NCBI GenBank assembly: GCA_018372555.1
Contig: JAHAIU010000002.1
Coordinates: 1 to 64,000 of the forward strand
Length of the DNA: 64,000 nt
Direction: 5' to 3'
From: Clostridium sp.
GTDB taxonomy: Bacteria; Bacillota; Clostridia; Clostridiales; Clostridiaceae
A program made the translations under genes and the position numbers. The first letter of the stretch is position 1. Each line of letters starts with the position of its first letter. The notes below the pieces were generated by a model. The model saw only the letters and a program-made list of their open reading frames with translations, did no database searches and was not told the DNA's origin. Positions 47,116 through 56,768 of the stretch are shown here, in pieces.

Positions 47116-47553
47116 TTATTTTCTTATATTGGCAAAATAGTCGGTTGTAATATCTACAGTAATAGTATCATTTTTGCCTGGTAATTTCATTCCAGATTCA
47201 CTAGCTACATTTCTTACTTCATCAATAGAAGCCTTCCCTAATATAGAAGCTTTTAAAGCATTTCCTTCTTCAGTTGCTACGCTTATTTCTTTTCTTACTT
47301 TAGATAAATCATTTTGAAGACCATAAACCTTTCCATTTCTAGCAATGGTTAATACTCCTAATACTAGTGCAACTGAAGCTACATTTAAAATATTTTTGAC
47401 TACTTGCTTTTTTTGAGCCTTTTCTCTTCTAAGTCTTTCTCTTCTTTCTCTTTCTTGATTTTCTTTTTGAATTTTTCTATCAATTTCGTCATATTTTCTT
47501 TTAGGATTTAAAGCTGCATTTCCTCTAATATAATCATATTCCTTATTAACCAT
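47116..47553 (-). CDS. ftsL: FtsL-like septum protein
   Basis: A 145-residue protein. A Lys/Arg/Glu-rich cytoplasmic helix (about 1-50) precedes one membrane segment (NVASVALVLGVLTIA, about 54-68) and a short coiled coil with a beta tail. Size, topology and position between rsmH and the PBP agree with FtsL, whose sequence is poorly conserved. GGGGGAAG precedes the ATG. Confidence 0.75.
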   Translation of the reverse strand: MVNKEYDYIRGNAALNPKRKYDEIDRKIQKENQERERRERLRREKAQKKQVVKNILNVASVALVLGVLTIARNGKVYGLQNDLSKVRKEISVATEEGNALKASILGKASIDEVRNVASESGMKLPGKNDTITVDITTDYFANIRK

Positions 47554-47592
47554 TTTATTACTTCCCCCGTATTTATTTTCACATAATTTCTT

Positions 47593-48525
47593 CTAGAGCT
47601 TCTCAATAACTCTTAATTTTGCACTTCTACTTCTTGGGTTTTCTAATATTTCTTTTTCTGAAGGTTCAATTGCCTTTCTAGAAATCACTTTTACCTTTGC
47701 TTCTCCCCCGCAAACGCAAATTGGAAATTCCTTTGGACATGTACAAGAAGTTGCTAACTCCTTAAACTTAAGTTTTACTATTCTATCTTCTAAAGAGTGG
47801 AAGGTAATAATAGCCATCCTACCACCTTTATTTAATCTATTTACTCCATCTTCAATAGCCTTATTTAAAATAGATAATTCACTATTTACTTCTATTCTTA
47901 TAGCTTGAAATGTTCTTTTAGCTGGATGAGGCCCTTCTCTTCTAGCCCTTGCTGGTATAGCAGCTTTTATAATTTCAACAAGTTCTAAGGTAGTTTTAAT
48001 TGGCTCCTCTTCTCTTCTTTCAACGATAAATCTGGCTATTCTCTTTGCAAACTTCTCTTCACCATAATCTCTTATTATTCTATAAATCTCTTCTTCAGAG
48101 TAATCATTTACTACTTCATAAGCAGATAAGTCATTTTCTCTGTTCATCCTCATATCTAGTTCTGCATCTTGCATATAGCTAAAGCCTCTATCACCAGTAT
48201 CTAACTGATAAGATGAAACTCCAAGATCCATTAGCATTCCATCTATCTTTTCTATTTCTAAATCTGATAAAACCTTATCTATATTATAAAAATTACTATG
48301 AACATACTTTACATTACTAAAATCTTGTAACCTTATACCAGCTGCCTTTAAAGCATCTCTATCTTGGTCTATTCCAATCAATAATCCTTCACTAGATAAA
48401 TTCTTTAGTATTTCTAGAGAGTGTCCTCCTCCACCTAAAGTGCCATCTACATATATACCATTTTCTTTTATATTTAATCCCTCTATACACTCATTTAATA
48501 AAACTGACACATGTTTAAATTCCAT
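47593..48525 (-). CDS. rsmH: 16S rRNA (cytosine-1402-N4)-methyltransferase RsmH
   Basis: A 310-residue SAM methyltransferase. The N-terminus has [13 protein letters not shown], the SAM loop [14 protein letters not shown] (about 28-41), [10 protein letters not shown] and the [16 protein letters not shown] block. It modifies the ribosomal decoding centre. It is 11 bases after mraZ. Confidence 0.97.
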   Translation of the reverse strand: MEFKHVSVLLNECIEGLNIKENGIYVDGTLGGGGHSLEILKNLSSEGLLIGIDQDRDALKAAGIRLQDFSNVKYVHSNFYNIDKVLSDLEIEKIDGMLMDLGVSSYQLDTGDRGFSYMQDAELDMRMNRENDLSAYEVVNDYSEEEIYRIIRDYGEEKFAKRIARFIVERREEEPIKTTLELVEIIKAAIPARARREGPHPAKRTFQAIRIEVNSELSILNKAIEDGVNRLNKGGRMAIITFHSLEDRIVKLKFKELATSCTCPKEFPICVCGGEAKVKVISRKAIEPSEKEILENPRSRSAKLRVIEKL

Positions 48526-48536
48526 AATAATTCTCC

Positions 48537-48965
48537 TTATATTCCTAAATCACTCATTTTTTCTGCTATAGAGTCAAAATCAATATCTGCTTCATTATAT
48601 TCTTGCCATTTTTCCTTACTCCAAATTTCAACCCTAGTGAGTACACCTATACTTACTATTTCCTTTTCTATACATGCATATTCCTTTAAGTTTTGAGGAA
48701 TCAATCCTCTTCCTTGCTTGTCTACTTCAACTTCACAAGCACCAGAAAAAAAGAATCTTACAAATGCTCTGGCATCTTTATTAGTAAGTGGTAATGATTT
48801 TAACTTCATTTCTAAAGCCTTCCATTCTTCCATAGGATAGGTATATAGACATCCATCTAAACCCTTAGTGATAACGAATTTACTTCCCAATCCCTCTCTA
48901 AGTTTAGCAGGTACTATCATTCTATTTTTAGCATCTAATGCATGTTGATACTCTCCAATAAACAT
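48537..48965 (-). CDS. mraZ: Transcriptional regulator MraZ
   Basis: A 142-residue protein with two SpoVT-AbrB-like halves, each with a D-x-K-x-R / GRGLIP signature ([15 protein letters not shown] and [14 protein letters not shown]). It represses its own dcw operon through repeated TGGGN-type operators. The start is the ATG at 48965 ([15 protein letters not shown]) after AGGTAGGG. A longer upstream frame lacks a site. Region 48966-49130 should contain the promoter; TGGNN-like repeats (GTGGTTGAAAG / GTGGTTAAAAG) are visible just ahead. Confidence 0.95.
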   Translation of the reverse strand: MFIGEYQHALDAKNRMIVPAKLREGLGSKFVITKGLDGCLYTYPMEEWKALEMKLKSLPLTNKDARAFVRFFFSGACEVEVDKQGRGLIPQNLKEYACIEKEIVSIGVLTRVEIWSKEKWQEYNEADIDFDSIAEKMSDLGI

Positions 48966-48995
48966 CCTTATCCCTACCTTTAAGAATTTCCCTCC

Positions 48996-49020
48996 ACTTT
49001 TAACCACTTTCAACCACTTT
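48996..49020 (-). promoter_or_regulatory. Possible MraZ operator repeats
   Basis: On the minus strand AAAGTGGTTGAAAGTGGTTAAAAGTGGAG reads as three direct GTGG repeats at ten-base spacing, directly upstream of the mraZ start. Tandem TGGNN repeats at about ten-base spacing are the known MraZ operator form. Confidence 0.6.
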
Positions 49021-49141
49021 ATAATACCATTTTAGTATTTTTCTCATAATACTTCAAGGCTTATTTGTATTTAATTTGCCATTTTTTAAAAAAGTTGAAT
49101 TATAGAAGCAATTTTTTAAATAATTCCTAAACTTTGGCAAA

Positions 49142-49169
49142 ATAAAAAAGCTGCCCTAAGGCAGCTTTA
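49142..49169 (-). terminator. Terminator after ychF
   Basis: Arms AAGCTGCC / GGCAGCTT with a four-base loop; on the minus strand TTTTTTATTTTG follows, about 35 bases past the ychF stop. Confidence 0.85.
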
Positions 49170-49198
49170 AATATTATAATTAAATCTAAAAGTTAATT

Positions 49199-50296
49199 TT
49201 AAACATTGAATCTAAAGTTAACTACATCTCCATCTTTCATTACATACTCTTTACCTTCTAATCTGTAAAGACCCTTTTCCTTAGCAGCAGCTTCAGAACC
49301 ACATTGCACTAAATCATCATAAGAAACTATTTCAGCTCTAATAAATCCTCTTTCAATATCTGAGTGAATTTTACCAGCAGCTTGTGGTGCTTTAGTTCCT
49401 TCTTTAATTGTCCAAGCTCTTACTTCTTGAACTCCTGCAGTTAAATAACTTATTAAACCTAGTAATTTATAACTAGATCTTATTAACTTATCTAACCCAG
49501 ATTCCTCTAATCCATATTCACTTAACATTTCTATTTTTTCTTCTTCATCTAAACCAGATAATTCCTCTTCAAGTTTAGCACAAACTACAACTACTTCAGA
49601 ATTTTCACTTTCAGCATGAGCTTTAACTTTTTGAACATATTGATTGTTAGTATTTCCTTCCATCATATCATCTTCTGATATATTACAAGCATAAAGTACT
49701 GGTTTTGAAGTTATTAAGAATAATCCATTAATTAATTCTGCCTCTTCTTCAGTTACTTCTAGAGTTCTTATTGGAAGATTTTGTTCTAAGTGAGCTTTAA
49801 CTTTTTCCATTACAGCATATTCTTCTTTAGCTTTCTTATCTCCAGATCTAACTTGCTTAATTCCTCTTTCCATCCTTCTTTCAAGAACTTCTAAATCAGC
49901 AAAAATTAGTTCTAAATTTATAGTTTCTATATCTCTAATAGGATCTACAGAACCTTCTACGTGAACTACATTCCCATCATCAAAACATCTTACTACGTGA
50001 ACTATAGCTGAAACTTCTCTTATATGTGATAAGAACTTATTACCAAGTCCTTCACCTTTTGAAGCTCCCTTTACAAGACCTGCTATATCATAAAATTCTA
50101 CTGCAGTATAAACTTTCTTTTTTGTATTATACATTTTTTCTAAAACATCTAATCTCTTATCTGGTACACTTACAACCCCAACATTTGGTTCAATTGTACA
50201 AAAAGGATAGTTTGCTGATTCAGCTCCAGCCTTTGTAATTGCATTAAATAAAGTACTCTTACCTACATTAGGTAAACCAACTATTCCTAAATTCAT
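49199..50296 (-). CDS. ychF: Redox-regulated ATPase YchF (Obg family)
   Basis: A 365-residue P-loop protein. G1 is GLPNVGKSTLF (about 6-16), G3 DIAGLVKGASKGEG, and the coiled-coil insertion is at about 130-175. The TGS domain lies at the C-terminus (ending KEYVMKDGDVVNFRF). Unlike Obg GTPases the family prefers ATP and associates with ribosomes. It stands alone between the dcw cluster and the deacetylase. Confidence 0.95.
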   Translation of the reverse strand: MNLGIVGLPNVGKSTLFNAITKAGAESANYPFCTIEPNVGVVSVPDKRLDVLEKMYNTKKKVYTAVEFYDIAGLVKGASKGEGLGNKFLSHIREVSAIVHVVRCFDDGNVVHVEGSVDPIRDIETINLELIFADLEVLERRMERGIKQVRSGDKKAKEEYAVMEKVKAHLEQNLPIRTLEVTEEEAELINGLFLITSKPVLYACNISEDDMMEGNTNNQYVQKVKAHAESENSEVVVVCAKLEEELSGLDEEEKIEMLSEYGLEESGLDKLIRSSYKLLGLISYLTAGVQEVRAWTIKEGTKAPQAAGKIHSDIERGFIRAEIVSYDDLVQCGSEAAAKEKGLYRLEGKEYVMKDGDVVNFRFNV

Positions 50297-50460
50297 CTAT
50301 GTACATTCCTTTCTAATCTTAATCACATCTTTAAAATTATACTCTACTTATTGAATTATTTCAACATTTTAAGACTTTCCGTGAATTTATAACTATTACA
50401 CTTTTAATTTCCAGTGTAAAAGAAATAAAATAGATAAAAATAACTTAAGGAGGTGGAATA

Positions 50461-51240
50461 ATGAAAAGTTTTAAAAAAATACTTTCTTTATCTTTAGTTA
50501 TCTTAAATATATTTATTTCTATTCCTTTTGCATTAACTAATGATAACTTAGAGTTAAATTGGTACTTTGTAAAAAGAGAACAAGGAAAAACGCCAGAAGC
50601 TCCTAAAGAATCTATTTCCTTTCTTAAGGATTGTGATGGATTTTATGTTGGAGATACAAGCTCAAAGGTAATATACTTAACCTTTGATCAAGGTTATGAA
50701 AATGGAAATACTAATATTATATTAGATACTTTAAAAGAAGAAGATGTTAAGGCAGCATTTTTCGTTGTAAAACCCTATGTTAAGCAAGAAGGTGAAATTG
50801 TTAAAAGAATGGTTGATGAAGGACATCTAGTCTGTAACCATTCATCACATCATCCTTCTATGGCAAGTATTAGAGATAAGGACAAATTCAAATTAGAATT
50901 TACTGAAGTTGAAGAAGAATTTAAAAATTTAACTGGTAAAGATATGCCCAAATATTTTAGACCACCAATGGGTAAGTATTCTAAATTTTCTTTAAACGAA
51001 ACCAAAAACTTAGGTTATAAAACTATATTTTGGAGTTTTGCATATAAAGACTGGTTAAGAGATGATCAACCTTCTGAAAGTTATGCAACTGAAAAAATAT
51101 TAAACGGAGTGCATCCTGGAGCAATTATCTTGCTACACTCAGTGTCCTCAACAAATACTAAGATTTTGAAAAATATAATTAAAGAATTAAAAAATCAAGG
51201 ATATGAATTTAAAACCTTAGATGAACTACCAACAGCTTAG
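50461..51240 (+). CDS. pdaA: Polysaccharide deacetylase, PdaA (delta-lactam) type
   Basis: A 259-residue secreted enzyme. A signal peptide or anchor (about 1-25) precedes a NodB-like domain with motif 1 TFDQGYENGNT (the second Asp is replaced, as in other PdaA proteins with TFDEGYE), motif 2 HSSHHPSM, motif 3 RPPMGKYS, motif 4 (WSFAYKDWLRDDQP) and LLHS. PdaA removes the acetyl group of muramic acid so spore cortex can carry muramic delta-lactam. A very strong AAGGAGGTGG precedes the ATG. An inverted repeat TTACACT / AGTGTAA (50396-50419) lies upstream. Confidence 0.88.
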   Translation: MKSFKKILSLSLVILNIFISIPFALTNDNLELNWYFVKREQGKTPEAPKESISFLKDCDGFYVGDTSSKVIYLTFDQGYENGNTNIILDTLKEEDVKAAFFVVKPYVKQEGEIVKRMVDEGHLVCNHSSHHPSMASIRDKDKFKLEFTEVEEEFKNLTGKDMPKYFRPPMGKYSKFSLNETKNLGYKTIFWSFAYKDWLRDDQPSESYATEKILNGVHPGAIILLHSVSSTNTKILKNIIKELKNQGYEFKTLDELPTA

Positions 51241-51296
51241 GCAATTAACAATTAATAATTATGAAGAAAAACTCCTTTTAAAGTTTTCTAAAATAA

Positions 51297-51329
51297 AAAT
51301 AGTAGCTGTCCTTATGATAGCTACTATTT
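51297..51329 (-). terminator. Terminator spanning the fchA stop codon
   Basis: Arms AAATAGTAGCT / AGCTACTATTT with an 11-base loop; the minus-strand tail is TTATTTTAG. The fchA TAG is inside the first arm. It also lies 57 bases after pdaA and may serve both. Confidence 0.7.
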
Positions 51330-51968
51330 GTATATAATATTGTTAACCTTATCTAATATTTCATTTTTTAAAGTATTAGACTTACTTAAAATATCTTCAA
51401 GAGTTTCTTCTACTTTTTTATAGTCATATTCATTTTTAACAAAATTCAAGTTAACTTTAACATTAATTGCAGCACTTTCTATAGCTGAATGCAATAGAGA
51501 AGCTGCTACTCCTGCATCTGAAACTAAATTTCTATTTCCAAATTCAACTGCAAAGTCAATGTTACTATAAAAATCTATACATGCTTTTGCTAATTTTAAT
51601 GGCGTTTCCATTGCTTTTATTGTGCAATTTTTTATATTCTCTTTTCTTAAAACTATTTCTTCTTCATTGTTCTTAGGGAGCTTGTAACAATCCATTAAAG
51701 CTAAAAAGTCTTTTCTGTCCTCTTCCATAAATTCTTGTGATATAACAATGAAATTTACTGTTTCTTCCTTTAATTTAAGCATCTTATCTTGGTTTTCTTT
51801 ATTTAAATTTTCAAAAACTTTCTTACCAACAGTTAAAGAATAAACCATAGAATTTAAAGCCCCTGATAAAGCCGCAACTAAAGCTGCAGTGCTTCCACCT
51901 CCAGGAGAAGGTGCGTCAGATGATAACTCCTTTAAAAAATATTCAATATTATAATCTTTAAATAGCAT
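51324..51968 (-). CDS. fchA: Formiminotetrahydrofolate cyclodeaminase (FchA) family
   Basis: A 214-residue helical protein with the family signature SDAPSPGGGSTAALVAALSGAL (about 17-38) and DRKDFLALM-type helices. It converts 5-formimino- to 5,10-methenyl-tetrahydrofolate and so links to FolD. In purine-fermenting clostridia it is often near glycine or purine genes; here it follows glycosyltransferases with two bases between, so it probably shares their mRNA. Starts at ATG after AAAGGGGGA. Confidence 0.9.
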   Translation of the reverse strand: MLFKDYNIEYFLKELSSDAPSPGGGSTAALVAALSGALNSMVYSLTVGKKVFENLNKENQDKMLKLKEETVNFIVISQEFMEEDRKDFLALMDCYKLPKNNEEEIVLRKENIKNCTIKAMETPLKLAKACIDFYSNIDFAVEFGNRNLVSDAGVAASLLHSAIESAAINVKVNLNFVKNEYDYKKVEETLEDILSKSNTLKNEILDKVNNIIYK

Positions 51969-51970
51969 AA

Positions 51971-53119
51971 TTATTCCCCCTTTCTTAATATAGTACTATA
52001 TACATTTATAACTTCATTTATTATTTTATCTTTAGAAAATCTATCTACACATTCTTTTCTTATTTTCTCTTTATCATAGGAACTAATATTATCTGATAAA
52101 TAGACCATAGCATCTCCTAAAGCCTTAATATCATTTTTATTAACTAATAAACCATTATTATCATTAATAATATCCTCTGCTCCACCATTATAAGTTCCTA
52201 TTACAGGTTTTCCTGAAGCTAAAGCCTCTATATATACAACTCCAAAAGTTTCATGCAATGACGCAAGGACGAAAGCATTGCATATACTCATATACTTTGC
52301 CACTTCTTCTCTTGAAATTGCTCCTAAAAATTCAACTTGATTAGAAATACCAAGATTATTCGATAAATTTATAAGCCCTTCTTTTTGACTTCCTTCGCCC
52401 CCAATAATAAGCTTATAATCCTTACCCTTAAACTTTTCACTAAAAGCTTTAATTAATATATCCATTCCTTTCTCTCCTTCTAAAAAAGCTAAAGAAAAGA
52501 AAGTAAATTTTTCATTAGTATTTTCACTTATATAAAAATTATCAACAGGAATAAGATTATGTATTACTTCTATATCTTCTCTTTCTGAAAATCTTGTAAT
52601 TTCTTCTTTTAATCCATTTCCAACTGCTATAAGTTTATCACATTCAAGGTAAGATTTTTTAACTAAAGGCTTATAACTTTCTTTAATGTAAACAGCTTTT
52701 TCTATGGAGGAATGTTCTGTAATAACTAGTGGAATATTATATTTTTTTGAAATATAATTAGCACTAATTCCTGCCCAAAAGGAAGAATGACAATGAATTA
52801 TATCAACCTTGCCTTCTTTTTTTACTATTTCTAAATAAAGTTTTTCTAACCTCTTATTAAAGCTATCAAACATTTTAGGATTCTTAGGCTTATAATTAAA
52901 ATCCTTATATCTATATGTCCTTAATCCATCTTCAATATCAAAAGATAAGCCTCTCTTTTCTTTAACCTTAAACATAAGGGTTAATGGCCATATTTCATTA
53001 TAGGCCACTGTCACTTTAATACCAGCATCTTGAAGAGCCATAGCTTGCTCTTTAAAAAAACTTCCATGAACTAAATTTCTTTTATTATGGTACCAGGAAG
53101 GTATAAACATTACATGCAT
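51971..53119 (-). CDS. GT4-type glycosyltransferase
   Basis: A 382-residue GT-B fold enzyme. The N-terminal half has HCHSSFWAGISANYI and the acceptor-side pattern; the C-terminal half has FFSLAFLEGEKGMDILIKAF, then the nucleotide-sugar Glu motif HETFGVVYIEALASGKPVIGTYNGG. Sugar specificity cannot be read off. It overlaps no neighbour but lies one base after the next glycosyltransferase. Confidence 0.88.
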   Translation of the reverse strand: MHVMFIPSWYHNKRNLVHGSFFKEQAMALQDAGIKVTVAYNEIWPLTLMFKVKEKRGLSFDIEDGLRTYRYKDFNYKPKNPKMFDSFNKRLEKLYLEIVKKEGKVDIIHCHSSFWAGISANYISKKYNIPLVITEHSSIEKAVYIKESYKPLVKKSYLECDKLIAVGNGLKEEITRFSEREDIEVIHNLIPVDNFYISENTNEKFTFFSLAFLEGEKGMDILIKAFSEKFKGKDYKLIIGGEGSQKEGLINLSNNLGISNQVEFLGAISREEVAKYMSICNAFVLASLHETFGVVYIEALASGKPVIGTYNGGAEDIINDNNGLLVNKNDIKALGDAMVYLSDNISSYDKEKIRKECVDRFSKDKIINEVINVYSTILRKGE

Positions 53120-53120
53120 A

Positions 53121-54401
53121 TTACTCCCCCCTTAATATAGAATCTAATTTCTTAGATATATTTTTCCATTCATATTCCTTAACTAAATAAGATTTTTGTC
53201 CCTTTTCAATTAACCTTGCTAAATCTTTTATAGAATTAGTAATATCAATCTCTCTATTTGAAGATATCTTACACTTATCAATATCCTTTATTACATCAAT
53301 GATAGGGTCTTCTTTATCCCCTAAAACAACTAAAATATAACCATAACATCCAAAGTAATCATATATTTTAGCAGGTATTTGCTTAGAATTTTTATTACCA
53401 AAAAGTAATAAAACATCTGCATTTACCATATATCCTAAAGCTTCCTTATAAGGTATTCTATTAGATACTTTAACGTTTTTTATGCTCATTAAGTCTTGCT
53501 TAATTTCATCATTATCGATATTCCCAAAGAATAAAATATTTAATTTATTAAATAATTCCTCATTTTCTTCTTTTATTTTGTTTAATGATGAAATAAATGG
53601 TCTTATATCTCTTAATTTAGAAAAAATTTCCCCTGCATAAACTAAATTTATTTTACTCTTATCAATTAATTTAGGCGTGTCTTCTTTTAATATTTCATCA
53701 TAAACATTACTATCGTAACCTCTAGTTATAATAAAAGTATCTTCTTCTTTTAAGTTATAAGTTTTAATATAATCATTTCGATTAGCTTTAGTTACAAATA
53801 TATGTTTATCAGCCATATCCACAATTTTATTTTCATATCTTCCTTCAAAAGCTCTTCTAATATAACTTGAACCCTCTCTAGTAGAGTCCTTAAGCCATGG
53901 ATCACTCCAATAAGCTATCCATCTTAGATCTTTATAATCCTTTTTAATGTTATATGCACATATATGACTTGAAGGTGGCTCATGCATAGAGAACATTACA
54001 TCAAAGTTTTCTTTATCCATAAGCTCCTTTCCATATTTACTTGCTTTATAAGACCAATATAAATACATATCTGGAATAGCAATTATTTTTTTAGCTTTCT
54101 TAAGTAAAGGCTTTATTTTGCTAGTTTTAGCATTATCAATCCCATTAACCGCTTCACTACTTTTCTTAGGCATTAATGCTTCAAAGAATCTTCCACCTGA
54201 AATAATATGAAGCTTTATATTTTTATCTAACATACTAAATATATATTCATCATAATAAATTGAATTTGGAGGAAAATTAACTGTTAATAAATGAATTTCA
54301 TTTCCATCTATTTTTGCTAAATTATTTAAATATTGAAGGGTTTCAATAGATGCTGAATTATTAATAAGTGGCGAATAACAGGCTATAAATAGAATCTTCA
54401 T
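53121..54401 (-). CDS. Glycosyltransferase (GT-B, family 4-like)
   Basis: A 426-residue protein. The N-terminus MKILFIACYSPLIN and a C-terminal Rossmann half (INLVYAGEIF, GYMVNADVLLLFGNK, PAKIYDYFGCYGYILVV) fit cytosolic GT-B enzymes of surface polysaccharide assembly. No membrane segment is apparent. The start is the ATG at 54401 after AGGAGG, one base after murJ. Confidence 0.8.
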   Translation of the reverse strand: MKILFIACYSPLINNSASIETLQYLNNLAKIDGNEIHLLTVNFPPNSIYYDEYIFSMLDKNIKLHIISGGRFFEALMPKKSSEAVNGIDNAKTSKIKPLLKKAKKIIAIPDMYLYWSYKASKYGKELMDKENFDVMFSMHEPPSSHICAYNIKKDYKDLRWIAYWSDPWLKDSTREGSSYIRRAFEGRYENKIVDMADKHIFVTKANRNDYIKTYNLKEEDTFIITRGYDSNVYDEILKEDTPKLIDKSKINLVYAGEIFSKLRDIRPFISSLNKIKEENEELFNKLNILFFGNIDNDEIKQDLMSIKNVKVSNRIPYKEALGYMVNADVLLLFGNKNSKQIPAKIYDYFGCYGYILVVLGDKEDPIIDVIKDIDKCKISSNREIDITNSIKDLARLIEKGQKSYLVKEYEWKNISKKLDSILRGE

Positions 54402-54402
54402 T

Positions 54403-55938
54403 TTATTTCTTTCCTCCTTTAAATCTTTTTGTAAGTAATCCCATTGCTTCATCTAATTCTTCTATCTTAAGTAACTTGCATACTATAAAGTAAATGATTA
54501 TACCTATAACTCCATCTATTGCTAATAGTAAAAATGAACTATGTATATCTAAGAACATATTTATATAGTAAAGGGATATAATCATTATACAAGAGCTAAT
54601 CATAATTTTAGATATATTAATAATTAACTCTGCTACATCTAATTTACCAACAATTTTTCTTGTAGAATTTAATAATAATACCGCTATCACTAGTGATGAA
54701 ATAGAAGTTGCTACAGCAATCCCCAACACCCCTATATATTTTGATAGTGTTATACTTAAAACAATATTAACTATCACACCTATTATTCCATTAATTGTAG
54801 TTACCTTAGTTTTCTTCATAGAAAATAAAGAGGAATTTAAAATATCTCTAATTCCTGCAAAAGGTAATTGAATAGCATATCCAAATAAAGCCATTGATGT
54901 TAACATAACAGCAGTTTCATCAAATTTCCCTCTCTCATATATAAAACTAACTATATCATTACTTAAAAATACAATTCCAAAAGCTAGGGGAATTAAAACT
55001 AAACAAATAGTAGTTACTGACTTAGTTAAGTACTTTAAGAACCCTTGACTATCACCAGAATTTAGTTTATTTGCCATAAGTGGATATACAACAGAGACTA
55101 TTGATGTCGTTATAGCCGTATTTGCAAATTGAACTATCTTCTGTGAGTATTCTAAGGCTGCCATAGATCCAGACGCTAACCCAGAAGCCACACTTTTATC
55201 TATTAACATATTTATAGAATTAGCTCCTGCTCCTATAACTACTGGAAGTATTAAAATCATAATATTTTTTATCTTTTCATCTTTAATATCTATATTAAAC
55301 TTAAACCTAAAACCTTGTTTATATAAAGAAGGAATTTGAATTGCAATCCTAAAAAAGTTTCCTAGTACATTTGCAATCGTTAGCCCAACTATACTTACAT
55401 CATTAAATATTAATAAATATATAATTATAGGTAAATTAAAGAACAATCCTAATATTGAAGGAATTATAAAATCCTCACATACCTGAAGTATTGAAGTAAA
55501 ACAAGCATTAATACATAGAAATACTATATTTATTAAAGTAATCCTAGTTAAAAAAATAGTTAATTCTAGTTGCTCAGGATTAAAGTTTGGAACAAATAAA
55601 TATACTATTTCTTTAGTAAATATTACTCCTAAAATAATAACTACTATAGATAATATGCTTAGAATATTTATAACATTATTAGCAAAGTTAAACATTTCCT
55701 CTTTATTTTTTGAGTGCTTAATTTCACTAAGCATAGGGATAAATGTTGTAGAAATAGCAAGACCTATTATCATAAATACTGACTCTGGTATAGCTACAGA
55801 AGCTACATATACATCATAAGAGGAATTTGCTCCAAAGTGATATGCAGCTAATATATCTCTCCCAAAGCCAATAATTCTACTTAGTATAGTCATAGCCATT
55901 ACAATAATTGTGGCTTTAAAGACTTTATTTCTATTCAT
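54403..55938 (-). CDS. murJ: MurJ/MviN-family lipid II flippase
   Basis: A 511-residue polytopic protein with about 14 helices and MviN signatures: GFGRDILAAYHFGAN, IPMLSEI and central YSQKIVQFANTAI. Members flip lipid-linked precursors out of the membrane. Here it sits in a polysaccharide cluster, so it may serve teichoic or capsule-like lipid intermediates instead of, or as well as, lipid II. It overlaps the WecG-like gene by eight bases. Confidence 0.9.
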   Translation of the reverse strand: MNRNKVFKATIIVMAMTILSRIIGFGRDILAAYHFGANSSYDVYVASVAIPESVFMIIGLAISTTFIPMLSEIKHSKNKEEMFNFANNVINILSILSIVVIILGVIFTKEIVYLFVPNFNPEQLELTIFLTRITLINIVFLCINACFTSILQVCEDFIIPSILGLFFNLPIIIYLLIFNDVSIVGLTIANVLGNFFRIAIQIPSLYKQGFRFKFNIDIKDEKIKNIMILILPVVIGAGANSINMLIDKSVASGLASGSMAALEYSQKIVQFANTAITTSIVSVVYPLMANKLNSGDSQGFLKYLTKSVTTICLVLIPLAFGIVFLSNDIVSFIYERGKFDETAVMLTSMALFGYAIQLPFAGIRDILNSSLFSMKKTKVTTINGIIGVIVNIVLSITLSKYIGVLGIAVATSISSLVIAVLLLNSTRKIVGKLDVAELIINISKIMISSCIMIISLYYINMFLDIHSSFLLLAIDGVIGIIIYFIVCKLLKIEELDEAMGLLTKRFKGGKK

Positions 55939-56665
55939 AATTCACCTTTTTATTTTTAAATACTAATAGTAAAAACTTAGGGATACTTCCTAATCTTTTT
56001 ATTCTAAATGGTTCCTTTAAAACTCTATAAAGCCATTCAAGACCTAAGCTTATCATCCATTTAGGGGCTCTTTTTACTTTCTCAGCTATAACATCAAAAC
56101 TTCCCCCAACTCCCATAAATATTGTACAAGGTAACTCATCCATATACTTAACTATAAAACGTTCTTGCCTTGGACATCCCATTGCAACAAAAACTGCATA
56201 TGGTTTTTTATTTTTAATATCCTCTAATATTTCCTTAGGATTATCTAAATCAAAATATCCATTTTTATATCCAGCAATATTAATATTAGGATAAGCTACT
56301 AAAAGATTTGCAACACAAGACTTCAAATTTTCATCTGTAGTTCCTATAAGATAAATAGATTTATTCTCTTTTGTTGCCTTACTTATTATATTTTTCATAA
56401 GATCTATTCCAGCTATTTTTTCTTTAACAGGAGTTTTTAAATATTTAGCTGCAATTTGAATCCCAACACCATCAGGGATAATAAAAGCTTCTTTAGAAGT
56501 AAAATTATCATATAACTCTTTATTATGTAATCCTGTATATAAAACTTCTGGATTTCCAGATACTATATGGATCTTTTCATATTTTTTAATATGTTCCATA
56601 GCATCAGATAGCCCCTCCTTAAATATCTTATACCCTAATATATTTATAAATCTATTATCACTCAT
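55931..56665 (-). CDS. WecG/TagA/CpsF-family glycosyltransferase
   Basis: A 244-residue GT26 enzyme. Signatures: PDGVGIQIAAKYL (catalytic Asp, about 64), KPYAVFVAMGCPRQERFI and MGVGGSFDVIAEKVKRAPKWM with a C-terminal membrane-associating helix (LGLEWLYRVLKEPFRIKRL). TagA adds N-acetylmannosamine to lipid-linked GlcNAc at the start of wall teichoic acid. The gene starts the cluster with murJ. Confidence 0.9.
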   Translation of the reverse strand: MSDNRFINILGYKIFKEGLSDAMEHIKKYEKIHIVSGNPEVLYTGLHNKELYDNFTSKEAFIIPDGVGIQIAAKYLKTPVKEKIAGIDLMKNIISKATKENKSIYLIGTTDENLKSCVANLLVAYPNINIAGYKNGYFDLDNPKEILEDIKNKKPYAVFVAMGCPRQERFIVKYMDELPCTIFMGVGGSFDVIAEKVKRAPKWMISLGLEWLYRVLKEPFRIKRLGSIPKFLLLVFKNKKVNYE

Positions 56666-56768
56666 ATTTTCTCCTAAACTTCCACTGTAAACTATATTAA
56701 TAATACCATATTTACTTATGCTACTAAAGTCTTTTAATACAATGATATTTCCACTAAATTAACAAGTA

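Noticed and set aside
50640..50720. Inactive deacetylase because motif 1 reads TFDQ, not TFDD
   Set aside because: PdaA-type enzymes normally lack the second Asp (TFDEGYE), and the other motifs are present, so this is a family trait.
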